Positions 1 to 9,800 of a DNA stretch of 64,000 bases are shown here, piece by piece (the first letter of the stretch is position 1; every line of letters starts with the position of its first letter). Made by a program: the position numbers and the translations under genes. The stretch spans positions 5,297-69,296 of the forward strand of contig JBLIRK010000012.1 in the NCBI GenBank assembly GCA_048569615.1, in the 5' to 3' direction. A model generated the notes under the pieces. It saw only the letters and a program-made list of their open reading frames with translations. It searched no databases and was not told where the DNA came from. Origin of the DNA: JAYEPK01 sp048569615. Its GTDB lineage: Archaea; Thermoplasmatota; Penumbrarchaeia; Penumbrarchaeales; Penumbrarchaeaceae.

Positions 1-407
1 TCATGCCCCTGAGAGTATCCCAAGGAGGCTACTCGAAAGTAGAAAGTGATCTGGTTGATCAAGGTATCGGGATCGATGTTGGAAACCGGTATGGGTATCC
101 AACCTCTGTAATAATAATAATAAGAGGAACTGTAATAGTAACCACCTCCAATACCATATGAATAGCTTCCGGAATAGTATGAGTTGCTCCCATAATAGTA
201 ATCATTTTCCACATAACCGGTAAGAGCTCCGCTGGAGGAGCCCGGCGCATAGAAATTATAATTCGCATATCCACCCGCTTCTTCCACTACCGGAACGAGG
301 GCGGAGAGCGCCATGGCCGACATCATCAGCACGATCGAAATCCCAAGGAATCTGCCGTACTTGAAGGAGAGCTTTCTATCTCCTCTGATCATCTTGAATC
401 CGTTCAT
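1..407 (-). CDS. Partial Tyr/Ser/Gly-rich exported protein (C-terminus beyond the window)
   Basis: Reading the minus strand from an ATG at 407 gives an open frame with no stop down to base 1, so the gene is cut by the window edge. About the first 40 residues look like a signal peptide or anchor: a basic start (MNGFKMIRGDRK), then a hydrophobic stretch (FLGISIVLMMSAMALSALVP). The following 60 residues are strongly low-complexity, rich in Tyr, Ser, Gly and Asn, with runs such as YYYSSSYYYYY, and then the sequence becomes ordinary (PVSNIDPDTLINQ). I do not recognise a family. The composition suggests an extracellular, possibly adhesive or surface-layer-associated protein, which is inference. It diverges from the potassium channel gene, and the 128-base gap is AT-rich enough for promoters on both strands. 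Confidence 0.6.
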   Translation of the reverse strand, partial: MNGFKMIRGDRKLSFKYGRFLGISIVLMMSAMALSALVPVVEEAGGYANYNFYAPGSSSGALTGYVENDYYYGSNSYYSGSYSYGIGGGYYYSSSYYYYYRGWIPIPVSNIDPDTLINQITFYFRVASLGYSQGH

Positions 408-495
408 ACCAGAACCCCGGAGAGAAATGCAAAGGACTTGTATTAAAATCTAGGGTTACGATTTTTCGGTTATCAAATAACGGAGGGGTCCGGAA

Positions 496-508
496 AAATA
501 AATATTTT
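496..508 (+). promoter_or_regulatory. TATA-like box for the TrkH gene
   Basis: An AT-only run (aaataaatatttt) lies about 28 to 40 bases upstream of the ATG at 536, the distance expected for a short-leader archaeal transcript. Assigned from position and composition only. Confidence 0.35.
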
Positions 509-535
509 CAAAGCCGGTTCAATGAAGGGTTCGAA

Positions 536-1903
536 ATGGGAAGGAGAGCACGCTCCGGAAAGAAGACCCCCGCTTCGAGGTCGAAGAGGCCTATCAGGGA
601 GAGATTGAGGGAATCCAATCCCGTTCTCGTTGTCATATACGGCTATATCGGATACATCGCCCTTGGTGCTCTCCTGCTTGCAGTGCCCTTTTTCCACTCT
701 CATTCCGTTTCCTTTCTGGATAGCACCTTTGTCTCCGCCTCTGCGGTTTCCACAACGGGCCTGACGCCTGTGAACATATCGGATGATTACAATGCGGTAG
801 GTCAGTTCATCATACTATTCCTCATCCAGATTGGCGGCATAGGCTACATGACATTCTCATCATTCGTACTTCTTTCGAGGAGGCATGTGCTGACAGACAA
901 AAGGAAGGATGTGTCCAAGACCGTTTTCTCCATACCAAAGGATTTCCTTATCGATAAGTTCCTGATCAAGGTGGTGATCTTCACCGGGATCTTCGAGGCG
1001 ATCGGAGCCGCCGGCCTCTATTTCGTTTTCAGGGCGGAGGGTGTCAGGCATCCCCTATGGCAGGCAATATTCACATCCGTATCCGCATTCTGCACTGCAG
1101 GTTTTTCCCTTTTCGGGGATAACCTGGAGGCCTTCGCCGGCAACTTCTGGCTCAATTTCATAGTTTCTGTTCTGAGCATTTCTGGGGCCATAGGTTTCAT
1201 CGTCTTCGTGGATATGTTCAATACCATCACCAGAAAGCAGGAGCACCTCTCATTCACCTCAAGGATAATCATCCGCACAACCTTCTGGATACTGGTTCTG
1301 GGAACCTTCCTCGTCCTGGTCACCGAGGGCTCCTTCAGGGACCTGACGAATTTCGAGCGGATCATGGCCTCCTTCTTCCAGGTGATGACATCGATGACAA
1401 CCGTTGGTTTCAACACAATGCCGATCGCACCGATGGCAAAATCCGTCCTGTTCCTCACAATACTTCTGATGATGATCGGCGCTTCCCCGGCAGGAACGGG
1501 CGGCGGAATGAAATCAACAACGCTTACAGCCGTCATCGGGCAGATCAGGTCAGTTATCTTCAACAAGGGAGATGTGAGGTACTGGAAGCAGAGGATACCC
1601 GCCGAGAGGGTCAGGCAGGCCAATGCGACCATGGGGATGTACCTCGCCGCTCTTTTCCTAGGTGTTTACCTGCTCACCCTGACCGAGAGCGCTCCCCTGA
1701 TGGAGATATTCTTCGAGGCAGCGTCAGCTCTGGGTACCGTCGGATTGAGCATGGACTTCACATCGGATCTCTCGACCCTGGGAAAGTTCGTCATCATACT
1801 TTTAATGTTCATTGGAAGGGTCGGGCCCTTGACATTCGGCATTGCCATCTTCGTCAAGGGCAAGCTCATATGGGACAATTCACGGACGGACCTTGCCATC
1901 TGA
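536..1903 (+). CDS. trkH: TrkH/KtrB-family potassium uptake channel subunit
   Basis: A 455-residue polytopic membrane protein that conducts K+ (often with Na+ coupling) across the cytoplasmic membrane. The family is built from four M1-P-M2 repeats, and all four selectivity-filter segments are visible: STTGLT near residue 72, CTAGFS near 186, TTVGFN near 288 and GTVGLS near 400, each keeping the essential Gly. The loop ASPAGTGGGMKST near 325 and IGGIGYM near 100 are also typical. The length is close to KtrB-type proteins, shorter than proteobacterial TrkH. The N-terminus is unusually basic (RRARSGKKTPASRSKRPIRE), presumably cytosolic. No TrkA/KtrA-type nucleotide-binding gating subunit is encoded next to it, so the regulator must be elsewhere. 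Confidence 0.93.
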   Translation: MGRRARSGKKTPASRSKRPIRERLRESNPVLVVIYGYIGYIALGALLLAVPFFHSHSVSFLDSTFVSASAVSTTGLTPVNISDDYNAVGQFIILFLIQIGGIGYMTFSSFVLLSRRHVLTDKRKDVSKTVFSIPKDFLIDKFLIKVVIFTGIFEAIGAAGLYFVFRAEGVRHPLWQAIFTSVSAFCTAGFSLFGDNLEAFAGNFWLNFIVSVLSISGAIGFIVFVDMFNTITRKQEHLSFTSRIIIRTTFWILVLGTFLVLVTEGSFRDLTNFERIMASFFQVMTSMTTVGFNTMPIAPMAKSVLFLTILLMMIGASPAGTGGGMKSTTLTAVIGQIRSVIFNKGDVRYWKQRIPAERVRQANATMGMYLAALFLGVYLLTLTESAPLMEIFFEAASALGTVGLSMDFTSDLSTLGKFVIILLMFIGRVGPLTFGIAIFVKGKLIWDNSRTDLAI

Positions 1904-2130
1904 TATGTAAAGATACACATGTGCAATGCGCATGACGCAACTAGTTCCGTTTTGACATTTCCCGTGACGGTTGAGCAGTAAATCTTTAATAATGATGTTC
2001 GGAAATGATAATCTTGACGAGGAAGGTCACACGAGGAGAAAGTGCTTCCTTTATTTCGTGGTATGATAAATTTTATATTATTTATGCATTAATTGTGTAT
2101 TTTTTACAAAATTCACATGTGTTTGTTCTT

Positions 2131-2140
2131 TTTATATATT
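2131..2140 (+). promoter_or_regulatory. TATA box of the C25 peptidase gene
   Basis: The run tttatatatt sits 30 to 39 bases before the ATG at 2170 in a 266-base AT-rich gap that has no gene of its own. The spacing fits a short-leader transcript; GGTG at 2162-2165 could serve as a weak ribosome binding site. The palindromic octamer CACATGTG lies at 2114-2121, ten bases upstream of this box, and again at 1916-1923. Confidence 0.5.
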
Positions 2141-2169
2141 CTCCGATCAGATCATTTTTCGTGGTGTAA

Positions 2170-5100
2170 ATGAGATCGATTGTGAGGATCGGATTGGTAT
2201 TGATGCTCGTCCTTGGATCGCTTGGAGGGTTGACAGTGAATCACGTCTCGGGAACTGGGGAAGGAGCTGAGGAAGCTGAGAATTGTTTGGACCTCTTCAT
2301 AACGTACGATATCTCTTCCGCCATCAGAAACGGTTATGAATACGATCGATTGACAATCGATGGCGGAGGGATCGAGACGGGGGAGCGAGGTGAGGAGGTT
2401 CCATTCGTTACCTTTACCTTCTCCATCCACGGATCATTGAGGGAAGCTTACGTCGATTTCAAGGACAGGGTCTATGTTCCTGCTGAGCCGGTTCCTGCAA
2501 TGGCTCCTGTCGTATTGGGCGAAGAGAGCCTTATCGATGGTCGGTGGAAAGGTGCGGCCGAGATCGAAATGCGTACGGATTGGTCGCTCATCGAAATCGG
2601 ATCCAGTGATGGCGATCATGTTTACTCCCTGAAGATCAGACCCATGGACTACAGGGAGGGAGCCGCCTCCATCCACCGACTTGCGACCCTCCGATATTCC
2701 GTTGATGAACGGAACACCTGGTCGGGTGCTTCATCTAACACCAAGAAGCCCGTGGGAGACATAGACTACCTAATAATAACTAACAAAGACCTGGAAGAAG
2801 CAGTAGAGCCGCTTGCGGAATGGAAGACCCAGAAAGGTCTTTTCACCTTGGTATACACAACGGAAGAGATTGAGGAGCTCTACGATACAGGGGACCTGGC
2901 CGCAAAGATGAGGCATCTGGTAATGGACCTTGAGGGACAATATGACCTTGAATACCTACTTCTTGCCGGGGATTACGACTTGGTCCCTACGAGGAATACC
3001 CACAACGAATATCCGGCCTCGATGTACGGGGAGCCCTCGAACTTCGCCACAGATGGTTATTTCGCCTGCGTTGACAGCGGGACTTCATGGAACAAGGACG
3101 GGGACAGCAGGTACGGAGAGTACGGCGAGATCGACGATGTAATTCCCGACCTGGCTGTCGGGCGTCTTGCCATCAACGACGGTGAGGTCATGGCAAAAAA
3201 GGTATCGGACCTGGTTTCCAGGGAGAAGAACCTTACATTTTCCAAGGACATGCCCACTTCAATCCATATGGCCGGAGACAACGGTCAGAATCCCGGAGAT
3301 TCCAGAGAGATAATGGAGTTCTTCTGGGAGGAGTACATCAACGGGAGCCTCCGGGGGAGGGAGACGATATATTATGATAACTCGGGGACGATGCAATATT
3401 CGAAAAACAGTTTCAAAGAGGCGGTCGATGAGAAGAGCCAGGTGATGGGTTATTTCAGCCACGGCCAGTTCAGCGGCATTCCGAACCTGTTTGACAAGAG
3501 CGATGTGCAGACCCTCTCGGATAACGGTCCGGACGGTATGCTGTTCGCAATGGCATGCCTGACTGGCTGGTTCGACAGACCCACCGGTGGAATGATCAGC
3601 GGTCCCGGCGACTGTTTCGCAGAAGCCCTCACTGAAGAGCCCGGAAAGGGATTGGTCGGATACATGGGAGCATCCAGGCTTGCTGTCGGCAATACGGACA
3701 CCAGCTACGATGGGGACGCACCCGGCCTCCAGCAGGATTATTACAGGGCTGTCAGGAAGGTGATGGATGGAAAGCTCGAGCCTGCGATAGGGGCGATCTA
3801 CAGGGATGCGATCACAAGCTTCGCATCCTCTTTCCATCCGTTCCCCAACAGTCAGTATGACGGATCCAAGAGGACATACATGGAGTACAATCTCCTGGGG
3901 GAGCCGGACCAGCCGCTGATATTATCGGAGCCCGGGATGCTTCGAATGGAATATTCACTCTCCCCCGACAGGTCCAGTGTGCATGTCAAGGTGATCAACG
4001 GATCGAATGAACCTGTGGAAGGTGCGGTCGTCACCGTCTCAAGACTGGAAGAGCTCGGTGTGAAGGGCAGGACGGATGGTAACGGCGAATCGGACCTCGA
4101 AATACCCCCGAGCAACGGGGGAACGATCACGATAACAGCTTACAGGCAGGGAGACATCCCGGATCAGGATACTTTCCGGCTTCAGGATGAGCTCGCACCT
4201 TCGGCTTTCCATTCCATTTTTCCGAGCAAGCCCGACGGCAGGAATGGCTATTACAGGACTCCTCCAAACATCACCGTATTCGGCGATGAGGAGGTAAAAG
4301 TGTTGTACAGGTGGGATGACGAATCGGAGCAGGAGGCGAACGATCATTCGACGATCACAGCTCCGGAGGGTAACCATACGCTGAGCTACATGGTTGTCGA
4401 CCCAGCCGGACACTGCTCAGGGTGGTGCAGTTTTAACATCTCCGTGGACGGCAGGGAACCTAAGATCGTTTTCGAACTTGAGCCCCCGGTGCCGAACGGT
4501 CGGAACGGGATATACCGGACCTGCCCGGAGATAACGATCGATTCCGATGAGCCGATCCTTGAAGCGGAGTATTCGATGAACGGCGGTCCGTTCATCAGCA
4601 TGGATGAAGGTATCGGCGCTTTGGAAGGGAAGAACGAGATCGAGGTCCGCATTTCGGATCCAGCAGGTAATATCGGAAAGGGAAATGTCTCGTTCACGGT
4701 AGATTCCACCTCTCCTCTTTCCACGCTCGGATTATCGCATTTTCCGGACGGTGAGAATGGATGGTACGTCACTCCGCCACGGATGGATGTCCGTTCGGAT
4801 GACCCCGCCTCTTACGGGGAATATAGGTGGAACGATGGAGATTGGGACAGATATGGGGAACCGATCACCGCTCCGGAAGGAGTTAATATCCTGTCCTACA
4901 GATCCGTTGACCAAGCTGGAAATGCGGAGGAAGAAAGAACTGTCGAGTTCAAGGTGGATACAAGACCCCCGGAAATGCGGGTCTTTGCAGAACCGTCGGA
5001 ACCGGACGGGCTGAACGGTTTTTACCTGAATCCCCCGATCTTCAAGGTCGAACAATCCGATGGGAAAGTTACCTACCTCATTATCCCGATGGACGGCGAC

Positions 5101-6192
5101 CTCGAATGGACCGGACCTGCATCCACCTATGCTAATGAGCTGCTCATCCCGGACGGAGAATGGACACTGCAGTTCCGGACCGTAGATGATGCAGGGAACC
5201 ATGCAACTTCAGAACCTTTGGACATAAAGGTGGACACCGAGGCACCTGTTTTTGATTGGATCATCTCACCCCACGCCCCACAAACTTCCACAGGATGGTA
5301 TCTGTGCCGTCCCGAGGTCTCGGTGTCCACCGCTCCTTCGGATTCCCACCTTTTCTGGAAGGATGGAGCCATGGATGAATGGAAGAGCTTCGAAGGGTCC
5401 ATCGAACTGGGGGAGGGAACGCATTTCCTTGAGCTCAAGGGATGCGACATAGCGGGCAACGAATATCTCCAGGTCGTAGGTGAGGTCAAGGTGGATCTTG
5501 AGGACCCGCATCTGAACCTCCGCGGACTGGAAAACGGAAGTGTTTTCGGACCCGGCGACATCACCATTGATTGGGATGCATGGGACAGCTCCCCGGAATT
5601 GACCTATCATTACATATTGGACAGCGGAGAGTGGTTGGATGCGAAAGGAGAGGAAAACCTTGTATTTTCCAACCTTAAGGACGGTCATCATCGGTTCGGA
5701 TTGAAAACGACGGACGAAGCTGGAAGGACCGCGGTGGAGTGGAGGGACTTCAATATAGATATCACGGGACCACGGATAATGTCAATTTCCCCTTCCGGAA
5801 TGGAGGTAGGGATAAATACGAACATCGAGGTCCTCTTCTCTGAGGAAGTGGACAGCGAATCCATCGTTGTGAGAATACTTGGTGTCCCCGGGGAGGTCCA
5901 ATGGTACGGTGACAGGGTTATTTTCCGACCCTATGCATGCCTTGAATACGGAACCACCTACACTGTCGATATATCAGGAACGGACACCTGCGGGAACGAG
6001 ATAGGGTTCCAGGGTCATTCCTTCACCACATACCGGCTCGTGATCGAGAATGCGGATGACAATGGAGGGGATGAGGATATTGATATCACCCCTCTGATAG
6101 CAGGCATCTCCGTGATCTCCCTGGTATTGGGGATCGGAGCGACACTTATAGTCTTTAAAACCAAGGGGAAGAAGGGGAGAGAATCCACTTGA
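2170..6192 (+). CDS. Membrane-anchored C25 (gingipain-like) cysteine peptidase with Ig-like repeats
   Basis: A 1,340-residue cell-surface peptidase. Residues 1-30 form a signal peptide. The peptidase unit runs from about residue 195 (DIDYLIITNKD, followed by EWKTQKG) to 590, as in the C25 family. The catalytic dyad is visible: His431 in YFSHGQF and Cys463 in AMACLTG. DIDDVIPDLAVGRL precedes them. A carboxypeptidase-regulatory-like or Ig segment follows near 610-660, then five modules of about 85 residues, each opening with a motif like GRNGYYRTPP (near 690, 777, 861, 946 and 1039), then an SbsA-like Ig domain (1205-1290). A single helix at about 1305-1327 and a basic KTKGKKGR tail anchor it. 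Likely substrate: extracellular protein. No inhibitory propeptide could be delimited, but residues 30-190 occupy that position. Confidence 0.88.
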   Translation: MRSIVRIGLVLMLVLGSLGGLTVNHVSGTGEGAEEAENCLDLFITYDISSAIRNGYEYDRLTIDGGGIETGERGEEVPFVTFTFSIHGSLREAYVDFKDRVYVPAEPVPAMAPVVLGEESLIDGRWKGAAEIEMRTDWSLIEIGSSDGDHVYSLKIRPMDYREGAASIHRLATLRYSVDERNTWSGASSNTKKPVGDIDYLIITNKDLEEAVEPLAEWKTQKGLFTLVYTTEEIEELYDTGDLAAKMRHLVMDLEGQYDLEYLLLAGDYDLVPTRNTHNEYPASMYGEPSNFATDGYFACVDSGTSWNKDGDSRYGEYGEIDDVIPDLAVGRLAINDGEVMAKKVSDLVSREKNLTFSKDMPTSIHMAGDNGQNPGDSREIMEFFWEEYINGSLRGRETIYYDNSGTMQYSKNSFKEAVDEKSQVMGYFSHGQFSGIPNLFDKSDVQTLSDNGPDGMLFAMACLTGWFDRPTGGMISGPGDCFAEALTEEPGKGLVGYMGASRLAVGNTDTSYDGDAPGLQQDYYRAVRKVMDGKLEPAIGAIYRDAITSFASSFHPFPNSQYDGSKRTYMEYNLLGEPDQPLILSEPGMLRMEYSLSPDRSSVHVKVINGSNEPVEGAVVTVSRLEELGVKGRTDGNGESDLEIPPSNGGTITITAYRQGDIPDQDTFRLQDELAPSAFHSIFPSKPDGRNGYYRTPPNITVFGDEEVKVLYRWDDESEQEANDHSTITAPEGNHTLSYMVVDPAGHCSGWCSFNISVDGREPKIVFELEPPVPNGRNGIYRTCPEITIDSDEPILEAEYSMNGGPFISMDEGIGALEGKNEIEVRISDPAGNIGKGNVSFTVDSTSPLSTLGLSHFPDGENGWYVTPPRMDVRSDDPASYGEYRWNDGDWDRYGEPITAPEGVNILSYRSVDQAGNAEEERTVEFKVDTRPPEMRVFAEPSEPDGLNGFYLNPPIFKVEQSDGKVTYLIIPMDGDLEWTGPASTYANELLIPDGEWTLQFRTVDDAGNHATSEPLDIKVDTEAPVFDWIISPHAPQTSTGWYLCRPEVSVSTAPSDSHLFWKDGAMDEWKSFEGSIELGEGTHFLELKGCDIAGNEYLQVVGEVKVDLEDPHLNLRGLENGSVFGPGDITIDWDAWDSSPELTYHYILDSGEWLDAKGEENLVFSNLKDGHHRFGLKTTDEAGRTAVEWRDFNIDITGPRIMSISPSGMEVGINTNIEVLFSEEVDSESIVVRILGVPGEVQWYGDRVIFRPYACLEYGTTYTVDISGTDTCGNEIGFQGHSFTTYRLVIENADDNGGDEDIDITPLIAGISVISLVLGIGATLIVFKTKGKKGREST

Positions 6193-6226
6193 TACGGGTA
6201 TTCTAATCGGCCCTCTTCTTCCTTTT

Positions 6227-6388
6227 TTATTTCTCCCACCTGATCTCGTGGTACATGGCATGGTGCTTCCCGATGAAATATCCGGCAAGCGCTCAAAGTA
6301 ATAACGGCATGAACACAGTCTGTCCCAGCAGCTCGATGTGGTTGACAGCCTCTAAGTGGGGACCAAGTTCCGGATATTGGCTCACCAT
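6227..6388 (-). pseudogene. Very small one-helix membrane protein gene with a single in-frame TGA
   Basis: On the minus strand a near-ideal ribosome site (GGAGG at 6399-6395, six bases before ATG at 6388) opens a frame MVSQYPELGPHLEAV, continuing through a hydrophobic stretch (ELLGQTVFMPLLL). A TGA at 6295-6293 interrupts codon 32, after which the same frame reads ALAGYFIGKHHAMYHEIRWE and ends at TAA 6229-6227. If the TGA were TGG (Trp), the product would be a coherent 53-residue one-helix membrane protein. The protein-like sequence on both sides, the strong start and the 3' stop all argue for a real gene with a recent nonsense change, or a sequencing error. Recoding as selenocysteine is possible but I see no SECIS-like element. 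It diverges from the GNAT gene and explains most of the 240-base gap. Confidence 0.5.
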
Positions 6389-6431
6389 TATAATCCTCCA
6401 TCACCATTGCTATCACGCTGGGGGAGCCTCC

Positions 6432-6872
6432 TTGAGCGGCAGATCGATCATCAGGGATATGAAAGAGGAAGATTACGATGCCGTGATGCGGGTATGGAAA
6501 GAGGCCGACCTCCCGCGCAAATGCAGCGGAAGGGATTCGAGGGAAGCCCTGCTTTCCGAACTGGAAAATGGAAAGAGCCGCCTTCTCGTGGCGTTGATCG
6601 ACGGTAAGCTTGTCGGAACCCTGCTCGTTACCCATGACGGCCGAAAAGGTTGGATGAACAGACTTGGCGTGCTTCGGGGATACAGGGGCAGAGGAATAGC
6701 CTCGGATATGCTGGATGAGGGTGAGAAATGGCTCGAGGAATGCGGCATCGCGATATTCGCCTGCCTCATCGAGGGCCACAACGAAGGGTCCATGACCTTC
6801 TTCGAGAAGAAGGGGTACCAGGAGTTCAAGGGCGTGAAATATTTCACGAAAAGGCTCCATCCGGATGTTTAA
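6432..6872 (+). CDS. GNAT-family N-acetyltransferase
   Basis: A 146-residue acetyltransferase of the GCN5-related fold, transferring an acetyl group from acetyl-CoA to an amine on an unidentified substrate. The acetyl-CoA binding motif A is clear near residue 80-90 (RGYRGRGIAS, the R/Q-x-x-G-x-G/A pattern), preceded by LGVL and followed by the helix DMLDEGEKWLEE. The end FFEKKGYQEFKGV is the usual motif B. The frame is open upstream to an ATG at 6255, but those extra residues look non-protein-like and are antisense to the small broken gene, so I start at the TTG at 6432, six bases after GGGGAG; ATG 6459 is the alternative. The stop overlaps the end of the convergent beta-helix gene by four bases. 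Confidence 0.8.
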   Translation: MSGRSIIRDMKEEDYDAVMRVWKEADLPRKCSGRDSREALLSELENGKSRLLVALIDGKLVGTLLVTHDGRKGWMNRLGVLRGYRGRGIASDMLDEGEKWLEECGIAIFACLIEGHNEGSMTFFEKKGYQEFKGVKYFTKRLHPDV

Positions 6873-9800
6873 TTCCCTTCCTTCGGTCCGGGACGAATAT
6901 ATTCCTGTGTGGGAGGAAGCTCCTTGCGTGCTTCCTGCGCTTTTAAGGGCCCCCTTTCTATTCCCTTCAGGGCATCCCGGATTGTGCTGTCCTTCCCACG
7001 GCCTCCGATCTCCACTTCTTTTTTCTCGATCCCGGCCCGTGTCGTGCTTATCCTCATGAAAACTGCGAGAGCGCCGCCTGACAGCACCATCAGGACCATG
7101 AGCACGATCATCCATGGAGATATCCTGTTACTATTCTTCCTGATATCTCCAGGATCCTCTTTAAGGAATGTAATATTGAAGATCGATGTCAATCCCGCCT
7201 TGTCCCACAACTTCACCTCTATCAAGGTCCCTTCCTTGACCTCGATCTCGTGATGATAGGTGAAATTGCCCTCGAAATCACCGACCAGCACACCGTTAAT
7301 GGAAAGAGATACGAGTGCCAGACCGGAGCAGTTGTCGTAGAATCTACCGAAAACATCGAACCCGTTTGCCGTTTCCCTGCAGCGAAGTGATCCCAGTTCA
7401 GGGGGCGTCGTATCTACCATCACCGTCCATGAGATAGAGGAGGTTCTTGAAGCGGCATCCGTGACCGTAACTTCGATCCGGTGCTCCCCCTCCTCCACCT
7501 CGATCACCGTCTCATTTGCGGTTAGTTCTTCTATATGGATATCGTCGATGGAGAGCGTCCTCTCCGTCACCCAAGTATCCTCAACTTCCTCCCATCTCAG
7601 GATGATGACTGAGGATGTCGAATACCTGGGGGTGAGCATTCCCCATGTGAGGTCGGGTTTGTCATTGTCAACAAGGAAGCTTCTTTCCTCATGGAAGGAG
7701 TTTCCTGCGTTGTCCGATACGGAGAAGTTCATAACATGCTCTCCAAAATCGAGTATGAAATCCTTCCCCCCTCTGCTCTCATACAGGGTATTTACCCCGT
7801 CCATGGTTATGAAAAGGTCCGTGATCCCGGCTGGGTCCGAGACATCCCATTCTATGGCAACGACCGGACCTCTGACCACTTTCCCCTGGGGAGGGGCGGT
7901 CAACCTGACCTGCGGCGGTGTTGTATCCACAGTGAATTCCCAATCCGCCAGGGCCTTATTCCCGGCGTTGTCCACTGCGATCACAAGGAGAATATGCTTC
8001 CCCTCCTCCAGACCGTTCAGCTGCGCCGAGTTTTTTGTTTGATCATCGGACCAATCCTCCGAGTCCAGCCTGTATTTAAAATGCGAGATGCCGTATTCGT
8101 CGGTAGCCCTCCACTCCACCAAGGGATCCTTGACGGTCACATAAGGCCGCTTGTCGAGGATGTTCAATGCGGGTCTTTCGGTGTCCTTGATCAGGACCCG
8201 CCCCTCCTCGTAGTAGTTTCCGAACAGGTCGTAGAACCTGAGCCGCATGGTATTCGGTCCATCCTCTTCCAGGAAGACCTGCATTTTGTTCAGCCCGGTT
8301 ACATTGAACTTCGCTCCGGTCTCCCTCATCGAGATCTCGGAATGGGAGAGCTGGAACCAGGAGGGAACGCTCCAGGCAACATCAACAGTATGGTACATTG
8401 TTATGACATCGCTCTCCGGAATTACGATGCAGCGGTGCCGGTCCGAGCCTATCGTGAACTCGCTCAGGTAGCCGCTAGTCCACCCTGCTTCGTCCGAGGC
8501 CTTTACCTCTAATTTGTGCTCACCCGAGGACATGAGCTCATCGAATTTCATGCTCCGGGGATCCTCCTGATCGGTCCAGTCGCCGTCGTCGAGCCTGTAG
8601 CTTGCGGAATGCAGTGCCATGGCATCCTCGATCTCCCATCGGAACTTTACAAGGGGATTGGAGATCGCCGATCCGTTGACCGGGGATGCCATGGATATCT
8701 CCGGCGGTGTCGTGTCCACTTTCAGATCAAGGGACGCATTGATCATCCATCCCATCTTCTCAAAGGACCTGATCTCGATATCATGATATCCGTCGTTGAG
8801 GTGGACAGCGGCCGATCTGTCCTCGTTGTCCATGAGAATCACATCATCATCCATGACAAGTTCAAGCTTCTCCACGGGGAAGCGCTCGTCGATCTCCCAT
8901 GCGATCTCCACATTATTCCATGTAAGCCACCCCCCCTCCTCCGGAGAGCCAATATTGATCATGTCTATGGAGTAGATGGTCTCAATCTGGATCTGGTCCC
9001 TACCCGTCAAACCAGCGACATCCACTGCTTCGATACTTATAGTATGAGTTCCCAGATCGATATCTATCTCCTCGCTCGTTTTGCCGGTGACGTTGATCAT
9101 CGTATCATTGTCATATATCAGCCAGACCTCTTGCACCGGAACATCGTGGTCATCGATGGTCCAGTTCACGGTCGTGTTCCTCATCAACTTCGATCCGGGG
9201 AGAGGATTCGTTATATTGACTTTCGGTGCGAGAATTCCATAATTGTGGGAGGTCAGCGGATAGAGGTCATAGACATCTCTGTAGTAACTGCTCACATTGT
9301 AAGGGATATCCACGATCCCGTCGCTGTCGTTGTCCGGTGTCCTGTGGTTCTGCCAGCAGTTACCAGCTCCATTCTCGTGGAAAAGGATGTCGAAGGTGCC
9401 GTAGGAATTCCAATCGGGATATATTTGCGGTCCGCTCCCGTTGTCAGCTGTTCCTCGATTGTGGTAGAACCAGTTCCGGGATATCCGGACGTTCATACCA
9501 TAGGTGCGCCAATTAAAGGCCATGCCCTTAGAACAGTTCCTTACCTGATTGAAGCGTACGTGTGTGTTGGAAATGAATTGCGGACCTAGGGGAGTGACCT
9601 GGGAATTCATAAAATAAATGCCAACACATGATTCGAATGTATTGTTGGTTATGCTGGTGAGCTTAGAAGTCGAATATGATCCCGCACCGGCGTACAGGGT
9701 CGTATTGCCGTTAATGAACCGGTTGTAAGTGACATTCAGATACCATCCCTCGGTGATGTCCACCCTTGTCCGGTTGAAGGTGTTGTTGGTTATCTGACTT

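Noticed and set aside
6293..6295. Genetic code in which TGA means Trp
   Set aside because: TGA is used as a normal stop by many genes in the window (for example at 26489, 42441 and 57639), and Trp is coded by TGG throughout.
6015..7115. Long minus-strand frame of 366 codons
   Set aside because: It is antisense to the end of the C25 gene and to the GNAT gene, has shadow-like composition, and the real minus-strand signal there is the short interrupted gene in another frame.
8516..9589. Plus-strand frame of 357 codons inside the beta-helix gene
   Set aside because: It is opposite a well-supported exported protein; its residues (His, Arg, Ile and Val-rich) are typical of an antisense shadow and no domain is visible.
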